From a virus: a stretch of 33,687 bases of DNA. Positions 32,721-33,687 of this stretch are shown here, in pieces. The stretch is from positions 1 to 33,687 of the IMG/VR virus record IMGVR_UViG_3300025141_000400; one strand, written 5' to 3'. The notes beneath the pieces are model-generated. The model searched no databases and was not told the origin of the DNA. It saw only the letters and a program-made list of their open reading frames with translations. Position 1 is the first letter of the stretch; each line of letters begins with the position of its first letter. Both the position numbers and the translations under genes were made by a program.

Positions 32721-33687
32721 TACTCGTCATCCTCCAGTGGAATCAGGTTCATTTTAAATTTCTTACCTGTCTTATTATTAATTACACACAAAAAGTCTTC
32801 TTCCTCAACAATTGTCCAATCGCCGCGATCATTTCTAAGGTGTAAGTCGCCAGTGTATACGTTTGCCCAGCGTTTCGCGGCTGATCCAAGGTTCCTAGTA
32901 TTATCACCATCCGGAAGAACATCACCACCAGCTGGTCCTAAAATAATATCGCCATCGACTGTAAATGTAAGATCAGCGGCTGCCCCACCATCATCAACGG
33001 TTGTTATTGTGGTGGCACCAACGGCTGTAGTCGCAATTGAGAAATAGTCTCCAGTATCAGCTGAACTCAGAATTTTCAGATCAGTGCCTCCATCTGCGCA
33101 ATTGATTATCAAGCCATTATTCGTGTCTGCACCAGTTGAAGTAAGCTCCATACCAGTCGCAACAGCCGTTCCATTTGTCCCGCCAGTTGCTGTGATGACC
33201 GCACCTTTTACAGTGGGGGTGCCGGCATCTGCTGCGTGCGTAAGCGTCGGGGTGACGTGTAAGCCATACATAGTGTTGGTGCCATTGGTGGCTGTGGTAT
33301 TATCCATGTCAAGTTGGATACCATACATGGTATTGTCTGACGTAGAGGTGCCGGTTTTATCCCAGTCTATATTTAAGCCGACTATTGAAGCTTCAGTGGT
33401 ATCCGAGTAATTCTTGTCTAATTCAATTCCAGTAACACCGCCATCCGATTGAACATGTAGCGCTGTGGCAGCAATTGCCGCGGCATTATTCTGAACTATT
33501 AGTGCGGTTTGTCTTGTTCCTGTATTTGATGAGTCATCATTAACTTTGACTGCGTTACCGGTTGTTAAGGCGTCTGCTGAAATATTAATTACCTTCGCCG
33601 TTGTTACAGCATCAGCAGTAATATGAAGCACATTCGCATCGACATTCGCAGCGTTGATTTCAACAGCTCTCTTATCAGTATCGTTGC
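32720..33687 (-). CDS. fibre-like virion protein, 5' end outside the window
   Basis: At least 322 residues. The frame is open through to the right edge (NDTDKRAVEINAANVDANVLHI...), so the GTG at 33631 is internal and the true start is outside. Repetitive Thr/Ala/Gly/Asn-rich beta sequence (VTTAKVINISADALTTGNAVKV) suggests a beta-helical shaft. The C-terminus, RNLGSAAKRWANVYTGDLHLRNDRGDWTIVEEEDFLCVINNKTGKKFKMNL, is a well-known end domain of marine phage fibre proteins. Its stop TAA overlaps the ATG of the next fibre gene. Confidence 0.78.
   Translation of the reverse strand, partial: NDTDKRAVEINAANVDANVLHITADAVTTAKVINISADALTTGNAVKVNDDSSNTGTRQTALIVQNNAAAIAATALHVQSDGGVTGIELDKNYSDTTEASIVGLNIDWDKTGTSTSDNTMYGIQLDMDNTTATNGTNTMYGLHVTPTLTHAADAGTPTVKGAVITATGGTNGTAVATGMELTSTGADTNNGLIINCADGGTDLKILSSADTGDYFSIATTAVGATTITTVDDGGAAADLTFTVDGDIILGPAGGDVLPDGDNTRNLGSAAKRWANVYTGDLHLRNDRGDWTIVEEEDFLCVINNKTGKKFKMNLIPLEDDE

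Noticed and set aside
33629-33631. GTG 33631 as the start of the right-most fibre gene
   Set aside because: The frame continues open to the window edge with the same kind of sequence, so the gene is truncated by the window, not started there.
1-33687. tRNA or rRNA genes
   Set aside because: I saw no cloverleaf-like or rRNA-like sequence in the short intergenic gaps, but this was by eye; tRNAscan-SE would settle it.

Overview
The window is a stretch of a lytic T4-like (contractile-tailed, myovirus) phage genome. Every gene I can support lies on the minus strand, so transcription runs from the right edge to the left. The assignment rests on recognisable T4-type proteins: major capsid (gp23-like), prohead core (gp22-like), neck proteins (gp13/14/15-like), tail sheath (gp18-like), tail tube (gp19-like), baseplate proteins (gp26- and gp53-like), gp32-type ssDNA-binding protein, UvsX/RecA, RNase H-type 5' nuclease and gp41/DnaB helicase. 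The fibre modules and several large virion proteins resemble those of marine T4-like phages (cyanophage/pelagiphage type), but the host cannot be named from this sequence. A lipoprotein microgene and strong sigma70-type promoters fit a Gram-negative bacterial host. Portal, prohead protease and terminase genes are not here and are presumably beyond the right edge.

Layout, in transcription order from the right. 33.7-30.0 kb: two fibre-like virion proteins, the first cut by the window edge. 30.0-25.7 kb: head module with scaffold, capsid, a small beta-rich virion protein and a histone-H1-like basic protein, the last three each followed by an intrinsic terminator. 25.7-22.9 kb: neck and connector genes. 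22.9-18.1 kb: sheath, tube and two baseplate-hub/assembly genes. 18.0-8.1 kb: tape measure, baseplate genes, a giant 1420-residue virion protein and a further virion-like protein. 8.1-6.1 kb: two unexpected genes joined to the end of this late operon by 4-base overlaps, a minimal family A DNA polymerase and a divergent tubulin/FtsZ-like protein. 6.1-1 kb: recombination and replication genes, in the order ssDNA-binding protein, a 32-residue lipoprotein, an AIPR-like protein, UvsX, a His-rich exported protein, the 5' nuclease and the helicase (cut at the left edge).

The left module has clear regulation. Three near-consensus TTGACA/TATAAT promoters precede the ssDNA-binding protein, the 5' nuclease and the helicase. 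The nuclease promoter sits in the loop of a hairpin whose right arm is the ribosome binding site, so transcripts started there would have a free site, while read-through transcripts would be folded or terminated.

The best candidate for something new is the segment between the ssDNA-binding protein and UvsX. It holds the tiny lipoprotein and an AIPR-like (abortive-infection-type) gene. Three copies of a related hairpin occur in this segment, two of them sharing 34 identical bases, and every gene boundary in it carries one. This looks like a moron-style accessory cassette inserted into the core recombination operon. There is no gene-free stretch longer than about 165 bases.
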